DNA from: Lottia gigantea
Taxonomy: Eukaryota > Mollusca > Gastropoda > Lottiidae
NCBI RefSeq assembly: GCF_000327385.1
Contig: NW_008708555.1
Span: forward strand, 25,726-89,725
Direction: 5' to 3'
Length of the DNA: 64,000 nt
The notes beneath the pieces were generated by a model, which saw nothing but the letters and a program-made list of their open reading frames with translations, did not search any database and was not told where the DNA came from. Position 1 is the stretch's first letter. Every line of letters begins with the position of its first letter. Both the position numbers and the translations under genes were made by a program. This document shows positions 24,731-35,600 of the stretch, in pieces.

Positions 24731-25726
24731 ATGAAAGTAGAAGGTTTTTGTGTTTTTGAAGATGGGATTGTATCACCTGATACAAGTGAAGATGATAATT
24801 CAACTAAAGACGGGAAGAAATCTAAATCAAAGAGAATCTCCAAAAGAAAATCAAAAATCAATAAAGCGAAATCAGTAAAACAAGGCACAGAAACACAGTC
24901 TGAACCGAATTACGTTATTTGTGAAATTTGTCGTAAATCCTTCCACACTAAAGAAGAGGTTGCCATTCATTCGTTGATTCACAATGGTGATTCGAAATCG
25001 GACAATTTGATTTGTTACGTCTGCAGGAAGGGCCAATTAAATTTGAAGAACATGAAAACGTGTAGTATGGAAAATGGTGAAAAACAATTCGTGTGTGTCG
25101 AATGTGCGAACAGCAATGAGAATAAAGCACGATTTGAAAAAATATATAAAGAACATCCATATCAGTGTGGTATTTGTAAAAACTGGTCGCTAAGAAAAAA
25201 CTATTTGATTGACCATATTCGTACACATACTGGAGAGAGACCATATCAATGTGAAATTTGTGGACAAGGTTTTGCTCGAAATTCTGTATTGGTGCTGCAT
25301 AGACGTAAACATACTGGTGAAAAACCCTGCGTATGTGATATTTGTAATACAAAGTTTATGAATCGAACACATCTAAATCGTCATAGATTGATTCATTCAG
25401 GACAGAAACCATTCCAATGCGTAGAATGTGGTAAATTTTTCCGACAGTCCCATCATCTTGTCAATCACATGTTGGTTCATTCCGGAGAACGAAAATGGCA
25501 ATGTGACATCTGTGATAAGTCTTTTACTCTAAAACAAGGACTGGAAAAACATGTCAAAACTCATGATATGTATAGTCAAGATCGTTCCAGTTTTATATCT
25601 GATGTACCTAGTGTTTCTACTGGACGTACTAATCTATCATCTCAATCATCCAGTCAGCAACATTGTATTAGTTTTCCAATTCAACATTATACTCCTATCA
25701 ATTTATCCAGTGAACATTTTCACTGA
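24731..25726 (+). CDS. BTB-ZF A, alternative terminal exon c
   Basis: It begins right after GTATTTCAG in phase 0; joined to the common exons the protein is 531 aa. By chance or design the first codon is ATG, so independent initiation cannot be excluded. It encodes an acidic start, a strongly basic Ser/Lys region (KSKSKRISKRKSK, likely nuclear signal), a degenerate finger with the CEICRKSFH motif, a CYVC-x23-CVEC module, five C2H2 fingers from YQCGIC to WQCDIC, and a Ser/Gln-rich tail. An AATAAA begins four bases after the stop (25730-25735), which is unusually close. Confidence 0.75.
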   Translation: MKVEGFCVFEDGIVSPDTSEDDNSTKDGKKSKSKRISKRKSKINKAKSVKQGTETQSEPNYVICEICRKSFHTKEEVAIHSLIHNGDSKSDNLICYVCRKGQLNLKNMKTCSMENGEKQFVCVECANSNENKARFEKIYKEHPYQCGICKNWSLRKNYLIDHIRTHTGERPYQCEICGQGFARNSVLVLHRRKHTGEKPCVCDICNTKFMNRTHLNRHRLIHSGQKPFQCVECGKFFRQSHHLVNHMLVHSGERKWQCDICDKSFTLKQGLEKHVKTHDMYSQDRSSFISDVPSVSTGRTNLSSQSSSQQHCISFPIQHYTPINLSSEHFH

Positions 25727-26188
25727 TTCAATAAACCCTAGTAAGTTGAAAGTCTTCCACACATGCTTCTTTAAAATTGCCTACATATATAAGTTTCTAA
25801 AAGGGAGTCATTTTTGAAATTTTCCAGTAAAAAAGTGTCACAAAAATTACAGAAAGTATTATTAATATTATTAGTAAAAATGTGATTATATCTCTTCTAT
25901 TTGTCTGAATATGATATCTTTCCCAATTCTTTACCAACATTGATGCCTTTCTCTTAAAATTCTTAAATAGATCCATTCTTGAGACCTTATTAGTGTGACC
26001 AAATTACTGTGGACAATTCACCCTATAAAGACAAAATTATTATGATTTAATTACATTGTGACTGAAAAACAGTGACCATTTGGCCTACTGAATAATGAAT
26101 GACCTCTTCAAATTTAAGGTGATCAAATTATCGTTGCTCTTCTTTGAAGTAGAGTATATCATTAATTTCTTTCATTTTCTCTTTCCAG

Positions 26189-27121
26189 GTTAGAAGATCA
26201 AAGAGAAAATCAAAGACAAGAGAAGAATCAGATGCTGATGAAAGTTTGATCAATGCTGATGATTTGGATCTAGATATCGAGCAGGAACAATCCGACTTGA
26301 GCTTGAACACACCTGAGATTTATCCTTACATCTGTAACGTGTGTCGTAAAGCCATTCACGAACCTTCAGATGAGCCTGCACATAGCGTATTACACGCGGA
26401 GTGTTTGTATAGATCATGCGCACACTGTGGTGAAAAATCAGAAACTAGTAAATCTGAAGTCAGCAAGAAACGATTCTTTAGATACCAGCATCCTGTATCC
26501 CAGGAATTGAGCTATTTCTGTAAATCGTGCGCCAATAAAAAAGAGGTTGTGGGATCATTAATCCAGTGTAAAAATCGACTGACAGATTTTACGTGTGGAC
26601 GTTGTTCCTATCATTCTCAGAATCGAAGTCATGTATTGGATCATATTAATACTCATACTGGAGTTAAACCACACGTCTGTGATTTCTGTGGAATTGGATT
26701 CAGTCATACTGTATCGTTGATGTCGCACCGGTTGATTCATACAGGAGAAAAACCTCATCAATGTGGCGATTGCGGACGAGAGTTTCGACGAAAATTTCAT
26801 CTAAATCGACATCGGTTAATCCACAATGGTGGGAAACCCTTTCAATGTATGCATTGTGGGTTATTTTTCAGGCAATCCAACACGTTAAAATTTCATATTC
26901 AAACCCACACAGGTGTGAAACCACATTCGTGTAATTTGTGCGATCGACAATTCTGTGACAGACGTTCGTTACGAAAACATAAAGAGAGTCATCACGATCA
27001 GTTACGAGCTGATGATTCGTCCAATATAACAACTGTTAATGTTATGATTAGTGATATACCAGTGGTATATGAAGAGATGAATATTGTTAACACTGAACTT
27101 ACTGGACTACCTACTGAATAA
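26189..27121 (+). CDS. BTB-ZF A, alternative terminal exon d
   Basis: It follows CTTTCCAG and opens in phase 0 with the basic stretch VRRSKRKSKTR. No Met occurs before the first Cys-rich motif and only 462 bp separate it from exon c, so it must take its N-terminus from upstream exons; joined, the protein is 510 aa. It encodes CNVCRKAIH, a CAHC-x30-CKSC module, five C2H2 fingers (first FTCGRC, last HSCNLCDRQF) and an acidic/hydrophobic tail. A poly(A) signal AATAAA lies at 27167-27172. It faces the 3' end of BTB-ZF B, 767 bp away. Confidence 0.8.
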   Translation, partial: VRRSKRKSKTREESDADESLINADDLDLDIEQEQSDLSLNTPEIYPYICNVCRKAIHEPSDEPAHSVLHAECLYRSCAHCGEKSETSKSEVSKKRFFRYQHPVSQELSYFCKSCANKKEVVGSLIQCKNRLTDFTCGRCSYHSQNRSHVLDHINTHTGVKPHVCDFCGIGFSHTVSLMSHRLIHTGEKPHQCGDCGREFRRKFHLNRHRLIHNGGKPFQCMHCGLFFRQSNTLKFHIQTHTGVKPHSCNLCDRQFCDRRSLRKHKESHHDQLRADDSSNITTVNVMISDIPVVYEEMNIVNTELTGLPTE

Positions 27122-27189
27122 TTACAAATACTCTTAGCAACTGGACCAAGGGGTGTTACTTGTGCAAATAAAACCTCATGATTGATTGT

Positions 27190-27620
27190 TGATTTAGAAA
27201 ATTTAATAAATATAAATAAAAATTTGATTTTATTATAATTTAAAGGCCAGATCATTGCCATGTGCTATATTTTAGTCAAAGTGAAAGTTCATGTAAGGTA
27301 TTTAATTCTGCGAAGAGCTATATATAGCTATAGAAGAATTCTAACGAACATTTCCATCAGCAGAGTATTCTTTCTGCCCCTGTATTGCTGATTTAAATAT
27401 AAAAGAATTTTGTATTCATAAAATTTAATCAACAAAGTAACACAATAAATTTAACAGAATATAAATATTTATAATTGTATTTATAATTATTAGAGGTCAA
27501 TTGATAGTAGAGCTAAAGCCTACATAAATAATATCATAAGATGTAACCTGTGTTAAACTCAAAAGCTTTCCATCCTTAAGGCCCCCAAGACATGAGAACA
27601 AAAACTGCTTTTCACACTTC
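27190..27620. other. Gap between convergent BTB-ZF A and B
   Basis: AT-rich with no gene. It holds the 3' untranslated ends of two convergent genes. A patch near 27466 (AATATTTATAATTGTATT) closely matches 32114-32131 in the 3' flank of BTB-ZF C. Confidence 0.35.
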
Positions 27621-27629
27621 AGTAGGAAC

Positions 27630-27805
27630 GCCAGCTGAAATAGGTCAGTTGTCTGAAGATATCTACTTGTCCAACTTCCATAGGGAAGTAGGCTGAAATA
27701 GGTCAGTTGTCTGAAGATCGCTTGTTGTCCAACTTCAATAAGGAAGTAGGCTAAATTGGTCAGTTAAATGAAGATCACTGGCTGAAATTGGTACGTTGTC
27801 TGAAG
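27630..27805. repeat. Imperfect tandem repeat, about 57-bp unit
   Basis: Three to four degenerate copies of a unit with GCTGAAATAGGTCAGTTGTC, TGAAGAT and GTCCAACTTC.ATA.GGAAGTA. The array lies 3' of BTB-ZF B and is not coding. Confidence 0.7.
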
Positions 27806-27825
27806 ATAGCACAGCATGAAAATCT

Positions 27826-27871
27826 GTAAACAACATGTTTCAGGTTCTGTGTTCTGTTTTAATATTTCCAG
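27826..27871 (-). repeat. Single inverted unit of the ABCB10 intron minisatellite
   Basis: Read on the minus strand it gives AAATATTAAAACAGAAC, a 6-bp insertion, then CCTGAAACATGTTGTT. This matches both the unit and the left flank of the array at 8662-8700. It sits just past the BTB-ZF B stop codon and contains its candidate poly(A) signal ATTAAA (plus 27863-27858). Confidence 0.65.
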
Positions 27872-27888
27872 TTCAACTTATATGATGA

Positions 27889-30800
27889 TTAGATGTCATC
27901 CAAGTGAAGATTTAAATGTTTATTGAGATGGGCACTTTGAGAAAACTGTTTTTCACAAAACTGACACTTATAACTTCGTTTATTCTCATGTATTTTAACG
28001 TGGCGATGTCTGTCACTAAGGGAGATAAATCTTTTAGAACAATATTCGCACTCGTAGGGTTTCTCACCTGTATGAATTCTCTGATGGTCTCTCTTGTTGA
28101 CTAGCTGAGCAAATGATTGATTACAGTATTCACATTTATAGGGCCGTTCTCCTGTATGAATTCTTAAATGCACATCCAAATTTCCTTTTGAGGAAAACAA
28201 TTTTTTACAATGCTCACATGGGAACTTGTTGAGACCGGCGTGACGTCGCTGATGTGCCTTCAACCCGTGCTTAAAACTAAAAGAGATATTACACATCTCA
28301 CATTTAAAAGGTTTCAGTTTTTTATGCACGGTGTCGATATGCTGCACGAGTTCGTATGGCTTCTTGTATCCTTTATCACATTGGGGGCATTTATGGCGTT
28401 TGACGTGATATAAACGTTTATGAGTAGACAACTCTTCGATGGTTTCAAATATCTTTTCACAAACATTACATTTATTTGGTTTAACCTCTGTTACAGTGGA
28501 ATCGTGGTCTGTAGCTTGAGGGGAGGAGGCAGGAGTTTGGTCCGCTACCAACAACTCTGTGAGTTTCAGGGGTTTTACATCATTTTCTACTTCTAATGTT
28601 TCGTCTACCACCTGGAATAATAAACAATGCTTCTAAATATTCAACAATATATAAGAGATTTAATACATCACTTTCTCAAAAAGAAGCCAAAAACATTTAA
28701 GGGCCTCTGCGAAAGCAACTAAAAATGGAAAAGGTGTGAATCCATGCTCGCAGTATTTTCAAAAAGCATTTGAAGTTTGGAAGACCACTTTGTAATCAAA
28801 AGTTTAGTTGGTAACTTGGTTTACATAATTATATATCAATACCAACTAAGATCTATTGATATATCAATACCAACTAAGATCTATTGATATATCAATACCA
28901 ACTAAGATCTATTGATACATCAATACCAACTAAGATCTATTGATATATCAATACCAACTAAGATTTATTGATATATCAATACCAACTAAGATCTATTGAT
29001 ATATCAATACCAACTAAGATCTATTGATATATCAATACCAACTAAGATCTATTGATATATCAATACCAACTAAGATCTATTGATATATCAATACCAACTA
29101 AGATCTATTGATATATCAATACCAACTAAGATCTATTGATATATCAATACCAACTAAGATCTATTGATATATCAATACCAACTAAGATTTATTGATACAT
29201 CAATACCAACTAAGATCTATTGATACATCAATACCAACTAAGATCTATTGATATATCAATACCAACTAAGATCTATTGATATATCAATACCAACTAAGAT
29301 CTATTGATATATCAAATGACAGCCCTTACTTTATCACCAGAACCCTAAAAAGCCTTCTACCCATAGAGCAGTAAATAAAGAACTATACCTGATTGACATC
29401 ATATTCAAAAGCTTCAATTTCTATCAAAGCTGGTAGATAGTCTTCTGCTATTTTACACCTGAAAATTACACAAAAATACTGTAGGGCCGACATCAGAAAC
29501 CCTGGGGGTCGAACATGACAAGCATAGATAAGTTACCTATTTGGAAAAACGCTGGACACCTTGTGTGGTAGACAATGCAGATTTCTAAAAGATTACAAGC
29601 ACACTCACCTATAGTTACCAGCTTTCTAAAACACTTACAGTGGCCTTTATCTCCAATATCTTAGTCTTTTAGTCATCTGATTGGTCACAAAATCTAAGTT
29701 TTCAAGAATAAAGCCAAACTCTTTTGAACCAATTCTATTTTCTTGGTTATATACAGAACAAATATGAAAATGTTCCATGCCTTACCGTTTCAATAGAGCT
29801 TTCATATTACATTCTACAGCTACTAATGATAATCTTTCTAGAAATTCACGACTTTCTATCTCAATAATATCAGTATACATCCACTTTATCACAGCATACG
29901 CTATTTCATAGGACATTTCTAGAATGATAAAAAGATATTATAGAGTAAACAGTACAGACTAAGACTATCTTGTACATTGGCCTCAGGCTGGTATTTGGTA
30001 TTTGTCAAAAATTAAACCTAGCTTTACTTCCTACTGTTCTGCACCTGTTGAGCCAATAAAGAATGCAATGTCATGCAGTGTGCAATGAGGGAAATTTTGT
30101 CAGGACAGCAGCATTAGCATTACTCTTTTCAGAATTCCAACTGTTGAATACATTCATTATATATGTATATCATTACTAGTAATTCTAAATATTTAAAAAA
30201 AAGTTAGTCTTCTGCTTTTTCTCTAACCTGATAGATCTAGAAATTGAAGATCTAATTTAGCCCAATAATCACTCTGTGCTGCTATAACTGAACGATGGCC
30301 GTGGATCTGATAGCCACCTTGAAACATTATTATCATATCACTGCAAAACATTAACAACAAATTCATAAGCAAATACTATTGGTAATGCTGTGCCGGGTAC
30401 GAATCGAAGCTTGCATTTTAGTCCAATAGAACAACTTGATGCTTTTCCATGTCCGCCTCCCTAACCTGCATCACTGACGGAAAAACTATGGTAAATACGG
30501 AAATATGACAGTATTATCTTAACCTGAACCTATGCTTGATATCCCCTTTCCACATGTAGGTTGTTCAAATTGAAACTTTGCTGCGCTCTGCTTGAGGTCA
30601 AATGCTCAAGGTTTGGTAAATAGGCCCAGTGTCTTCCTTACTGAGTTGCCTCAATTGAAGTACGTTAAACCATGGTCATACCTGTACATTTCACTCTCAA
30701 ATAATCCACTGATAAAACTCAGATGTCTGGAACTAAACTCATCATCAATATCTCCAGCAGACGACACCAGCTTGGCCTGGTATTTCAACTCTACGTCTGA

Positions 30801-31725
30801 TAGATGTTTATATAGACCCGCATTCTCTTTCTGTAATTCAATGACCTTCTCCTGTAGACTCTGAACTTCTATGAAAAAAACGGAATAATGTTGTAATGGA
30901 AAGAGAGTTTTAGGTCTACACTGCCAAGATTTGCAGTTGAAACTTCCTTACAGCTGACCATACTCATACTGGTAGCCCACCTATTTTCCAGCTAGATAGG
31001 CCTATACAGTATCCATGTTTGAACTACTTGATTTGCAAGTAGGGGCTAAATATCAACATATGGACTTACGACAGCTAAAAACTTGATCGACCTTCCACTT
31101 CCAGATATCATAAAAATGCAAAAGGCATTTCTTTAATAACATGATAAAATATGGGTTTTAAGACCTGTTTATATCTTCCATAACACCCAATATTTAAAAA
31201 TCACCAAGGTCAGAATTATGATCTTCAGAACATCATTGTTCATTTGCCCTTGAGGGTAATTTTCGAATTAAATTGTATGCTCCATAAGAATTATAGTAGA
31301 TGCACGAAAAATAGGTTAGCACGAAATTAGGTTACTTGATTGTACTCTTTAAATGGTATTTAGCAACTGTACTATACATAGAGCCTGAGGTCGAAACGTT
31401 GCATAAAACTTTAACCAGTGATTGTAGTTCCATAAAGCTGTGTCTATAAGAATTAATATCTTATAGAAAATTTATTGTGATCTGCTCTATAGAAATCACC
31501 ATCGGACTAATGAAGACACTGTTACCCTATTCGCCATATTTTGAGCAATTCCATTATTATGCTCTCTTTTCCGTACATTAGAGTTCAAAAGACTAAGAAT
31601 GGAGCGACATTTCACACTGCCATCTCAAAAGAATGAAAAACTATTCAATAAACTTTTTAAAGAGAAAGAAAGTATGCTCGATTCAGTATAAAGAAGCCAA
31701 ATAAAATTCGCCAACCTGACGCCAT
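27889..31725 (-). CDS. BTB-ZF B, BTB protein with 7 C2H2 fingers
   Basis: Exons 31725-31716, 30868-30682, 30340-30228, 29918-29786, 29458-29389 and 28611-27889 join to 411 aa. The first exon is again 10 nt (ATG GCG TCA G). A coiled coil (EVQSLQEKVIELQKEN) leads to LSFISGLFESEMYSDMIIMF and a BTB domain (about 66-148, ending in IKWMYTDIIEIES). The segment after the BTB is short and lacks the VNVxNC motif of locus A. The final exon, entered in phase 0, gives a polar linker and seven C2H2 fingers, the first NKCNVCEKIF, the last YKCQFCEKQF, with TGERPY/TGEKPY linkers. Intron phases match locus A at every BTB position, so the two are paralogues. Likely a nuclear DNA-binding regulator; targets unknown. 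Confidence 0.85.
28836..29312. repeat. 28-bp minisatellite in BTB-ZF B last intron
   Basis: About 17 tandem copies of a 28-bp unit built around ATCAATACCAACTAAGATCT followed by ATTGATAT. The junction ATTGATATATCAAT is a perfect palindrome, so each unit can form a small hairpin. Only single-base variants (ATTTATTG, ATACATC) occur, which suggests recent expansion. Confidence 0.93.
30391..30480 (-). mobile_element. SINE-like fragment
   Basis: On the minus strand it has TCAGTGATGCAGGTTAGGGAGG, ACATGGAAAAGCATCAAG and a box B-like TTCGATTCGTACCC. Related pieces occur near 8332-8350 and 9555-9585. It lies in a BTB-ZF B intron. Confidence 0.4.
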
Positions 31726-31859
31726 TTTGATTTCTTTCTACGGGATGCGTTCGATATGTTTTTCCAAGTATTCTGTACTAATCGAACACAGCTCAAATTT
31801 TTAGTGGCGTCTAAAAGATGTACATGGAGCATTCACATTCACTCTTGATCTAATTCCAC

Positions 31860-32046
31860 CTGTTGAGGGATCTTTAAAGTGCCCCGCCTGTAGCGCAGAG
31901 AGCCTCAGTGTATTTCCCACCTGAACCACTAGACAATTTTTCCATGTCAGCACCTCTAACATATATTTTCTCGACCTATGCGGGGTTTTAACCCTGGACA
32001 TTCAGGTTAGCGAGCAATCGTCTAACTCACTGACCCTGTGGCTACA
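31860..32046 (-). mobile_element. tRNA-derived SINE
   Basis: Read on the minus strand it starts with a tRNA-like head (TAGCCACAGGGTCAGTGAG, then AGGGTTAAAACCCC as box B). It continues with a body containing GCTGACATGGAAAAATTGTC. It lies between BTB-ZF B and C. Confidence 0.5.
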
Positions 32047-32694
32047 TCTCAATAGGTATGCTAGTTTAAATAATAACAAGGAAAGCTCAATGATCACAAG
32101 AAATAAACAATACAAATATTTATAATTGTATTAAATATATTTTATTAATATCAGGCATTCTATAACAAAATCATTTGATTTTTAACAAAAAACAAAATAT
32201 TCATCCAAATCCTTTACAAATTTTACAAATAATAAATAATAAACTGTTATGCCTAATTCACATTATGGACCTTGTATAATTATTCAAGCAAATATATATC
32301 GATTACCATACTATTTATATTCTTCCTCAAAATAAGACGGATTGTTTGTCAATATTTATAATAGACCACAATGAACACAAACATTTTGGTGATGCTATGG
32401 TCATTTAAAAAAAAAAATAGATAAACAAATCATATCTTAACCATAAACAAGAGCTCATCGTCGAAATTTGAGCCTTCAAATCCATGTGTATCCATAATTA
32501 TTCATGTTGAAAAGTTAAAAATTCAAATCGAATTTAGTTGAGATTAGTCCATATATAGAACACATAATATATAGGATTACGCAGTGAAATTTCTAGTTTG
32601 AGGTATATTTGAGAGGATTATGTGATTAAAGCACAATAAAGATCCAAATCAATCCCTGAAAATGCAGACTGTTCCCCTCTAAGGGACTGCCCCT
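32047..32694. other. 3' flank of BTB-ZF C
   Basis: No gene. It probably holds the 3' untranslated region of BTB-ZF C, with a minus-strand AATAAA at plus 32146-32141. A piece at 32452-32530 (TTGAGCCTTCAAATCCATGTG) is a dispersed repeat also found at 45643-45705. Confidence 0.45.
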
Positions 32695-35600
32695 TTAAAT
32701 AGTTGGCTTCACATCCTGAGCATCTTTCTTCATTTGACATTTTAATAAATGGCCTTTATACTGATATTTTCTGATAAATTCTTTCGAACAAAATTCACAT
32801 TTAAATTCTTTATCATAATGTGTTTTAATATGACGGTTTAATGATATTTTAGTTTTGAAGGCCTGATCACAGTTTGGACACGGGAAAGGACGTTCGTCTG
32901 AATGAACCACTAGATGGCGTCGTAGTTCTTCGTTTAAATAAAATCTCTTACAACAAATTTGACAAACAATATTCTTAACTCCCTTATGAACAAGTTCATG
33001 TTTTACTAGGCCAGTACGATCAAGGAATTTCCTCTGGCATCCTGGAATAGAACAGTGAAAGTATCTCTCTTTCGTGTGTAAATTTCTATGACGTATTAAA
33101 CTCATCCTTCGCACGAATTCCATTCCACAGAAATCACATTTAAAAGGTTTGATTCCTTCGTGGACTTTGATATGATCAACTAATAGACTCTTGTTGTTAA
33201 AACCTTTCGGACAATACGTACAAGGATACAGCGTTACTCCATTATGCTCTTTGACGTGAGATTCCAGACTTTTTTTGTTGGCGAAACATTTTTCACATTC
33301 CTTACACTTATGTTTCAATTTACCCTTATGAATTTGACAGTGGCTCATCAAGGCAGCGTGTGATCGAAAAGTATTTCCACAAATCTGACACAAGTGGTTA
33401 TTTCCATTTTCATGAGATTTCAAATGAGATCGCAAATGAGGTAGAGCTCGGAATTTTTTATCACAAAGATGGCACTCGTGACTGTTTTCATTACCATGGT
33501 TACCTTCATGTGCGCTTTTTTCTTTTTTCGTGCTAAATTGGGCATCACAATGACTACATTCGAATAAATCGTTTTCATGGTTTTCGATGTGTTCGTCTAA
33601 ATCTTCATTTGTTGCGTAATCATCCCCGCAAATATTACAATGAAACTTTTCTTCCAGTCTATGATCTTTTTTAACATGTTTCCGTAAACTTGATTTGTGG
33701 TAAAATCTATGATGACAGAAGCCACATTCAAATTGTTTCTCCCCAGAATGTATTATCATGTGATTTTTCAAATTTTCTTGTCGATTAAAACACTTATGGC
33801 ATTCTTCACACTCAAATCTTTTAGGAACTTCATGAATTTTCGAATGTTGCTTCAACTGTGAATTTTTTCGGAAAGTTTTCCCACAATCCCGACAAACAAA
33901 CTGATGTGCATGTTTCATTAAGGCTAGAGCCAGTTCAAAATCTACAATAGGTTCCACTTTAATAGAATCATTACATACAGATCCTTTTGGTTGTTGTACA
34001 ATATTCTGGAATAAAAAACACAGAAATAGGTGTTAATTTAAACAAGGAACCAAAAGACCTTCATATTTGCAAAAAGAGCTGCAGTGAATAAGGGAGTAGT
34101 TTACTCCCCACTAAATTAGGTCAAGAAAATTCCATTAGACTTTTTATCCTAGATTGCTGTCAATGGTAAGGTCGGCACAGAAAATATGCTGAGTGGTTTG
34201 AATGGGATATTAAATCAAGTCCCTATGTCCTGTAGGCTGTACACTGTCATTGTCCTGGTAAAATTTCTTTCATTTCATTTCCAATTCTCTTCTTCAGAAG
34301 AGTAGCATAAACGCTTTATTTCATATCATTTCTGCATGATCAATCAAATTCCTAGCCTGCTCAGCCATTAAGCCCCCAAAAGATATCTTAAGCCTGAGTC
34401 AGAACTCAGCACTAGAATGGAACATGGTCAATCATAAACTGCTCAAATATATTATACCAACCTGTACACAATCCACCACATCAGTGTTTGGTTCAAGTTT
34501 AATAACAACACCATTATGAGTTGTGTTTGTGGTTGAAATAGTTTCAGGTTGGTCTGGGTTAGTTATATCAGGTATTGATATAGTATTTAGAGTCTCCTCA
34601 TCTTCTTGACGTACCACTATTTTATCTGCGGACCTCTCGACTATCGGAATTGATTCAACTGTCACTTCCTTATCGACCGACTCCATGTCCACTTCTTGAT
34701 TCTTATTATTCAGAGCTTCCAGACATCTGAAAATCAATTGGAATATGAACAAAGCAGAGTAGTTAGATAGGTGTTAGTCAAACTGGAGGTAAAAAGTTGT
34801 TTGACTCTCAGAATATTCAAAAAAACCAAGGCTCTGAGTGCTATTCTAAAGATCCCTTAGCTGATGCTAATGTCCTGGCAAAATTCCCCTCATTGCACAA
34901 TGCCTAATCAAGTGCAGAAAAGTAGGACGTAAAACTCAATTTTATTTCACAATATTTAGTGTCCTTTCAAATCTCAAAATAACTTAGTCACAAAACTAAC
35001 TACATTTTATCAGTAATGAATCAAGACAGCAATAAGCCTTAACTTAAAGAGTGTAAAGGGCAGAACAAAAGATGATGGTACTGAGCCAACCTAAACGGTG
35101 CAAGGGATCATATTGAATACCTGCCATTCAGATGTAAGGGGAAGAAACGATGGTACTCTCTGACACATACCCTTATATATAAAACATATGGAAGAGAAAC
35201 TTTAATAGTATGATGTCTGTAGTAAATCATTTAGTTAAGATTAAACTTTGAAGTAATAAATCACATTAAGATTTTACCTTTTCATTATAATTTTAAATCA
35301 GACATACCTATTATAAAGAGATTGTAGTTTATATTTAGTAGCTAAATGTAGTAACTGTGTTAAATGTCTAGCTGATACCTTCGTATCTAATTCATCTCGG
35401 TATATCCATCGAATTAAATCTAGCGCCACTTCTACCTTTACATCTACAATATACAAACATTTTATTATATCTATACTTATATTGCCTGGAACCATAGTTC
35501 TTAGAATGTATGCCAGTAATAGAACATTGGATAATTTTGCTTGGAAAACAACCCCATGATGTTTGGTGTCACTGACGAGGCTGTTTTTTTGTCAAGTCAG

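Noticed and set aside
22498-27121. Reading zinc-finger exons b, c and d as three independent genes
   Set aside because: Exon d has no usable start or room for a promoter, all open in phase 0 after good acceptors, and none has BTB exons of its own. Kept as the main alternative for exon c, which begins with ATG.
28836-29312. Regular direct repeats resembling a CRISPR array
   Set aside because: Units are contiguous with no spacers, in a eukaryotic intron; a minisatellite.
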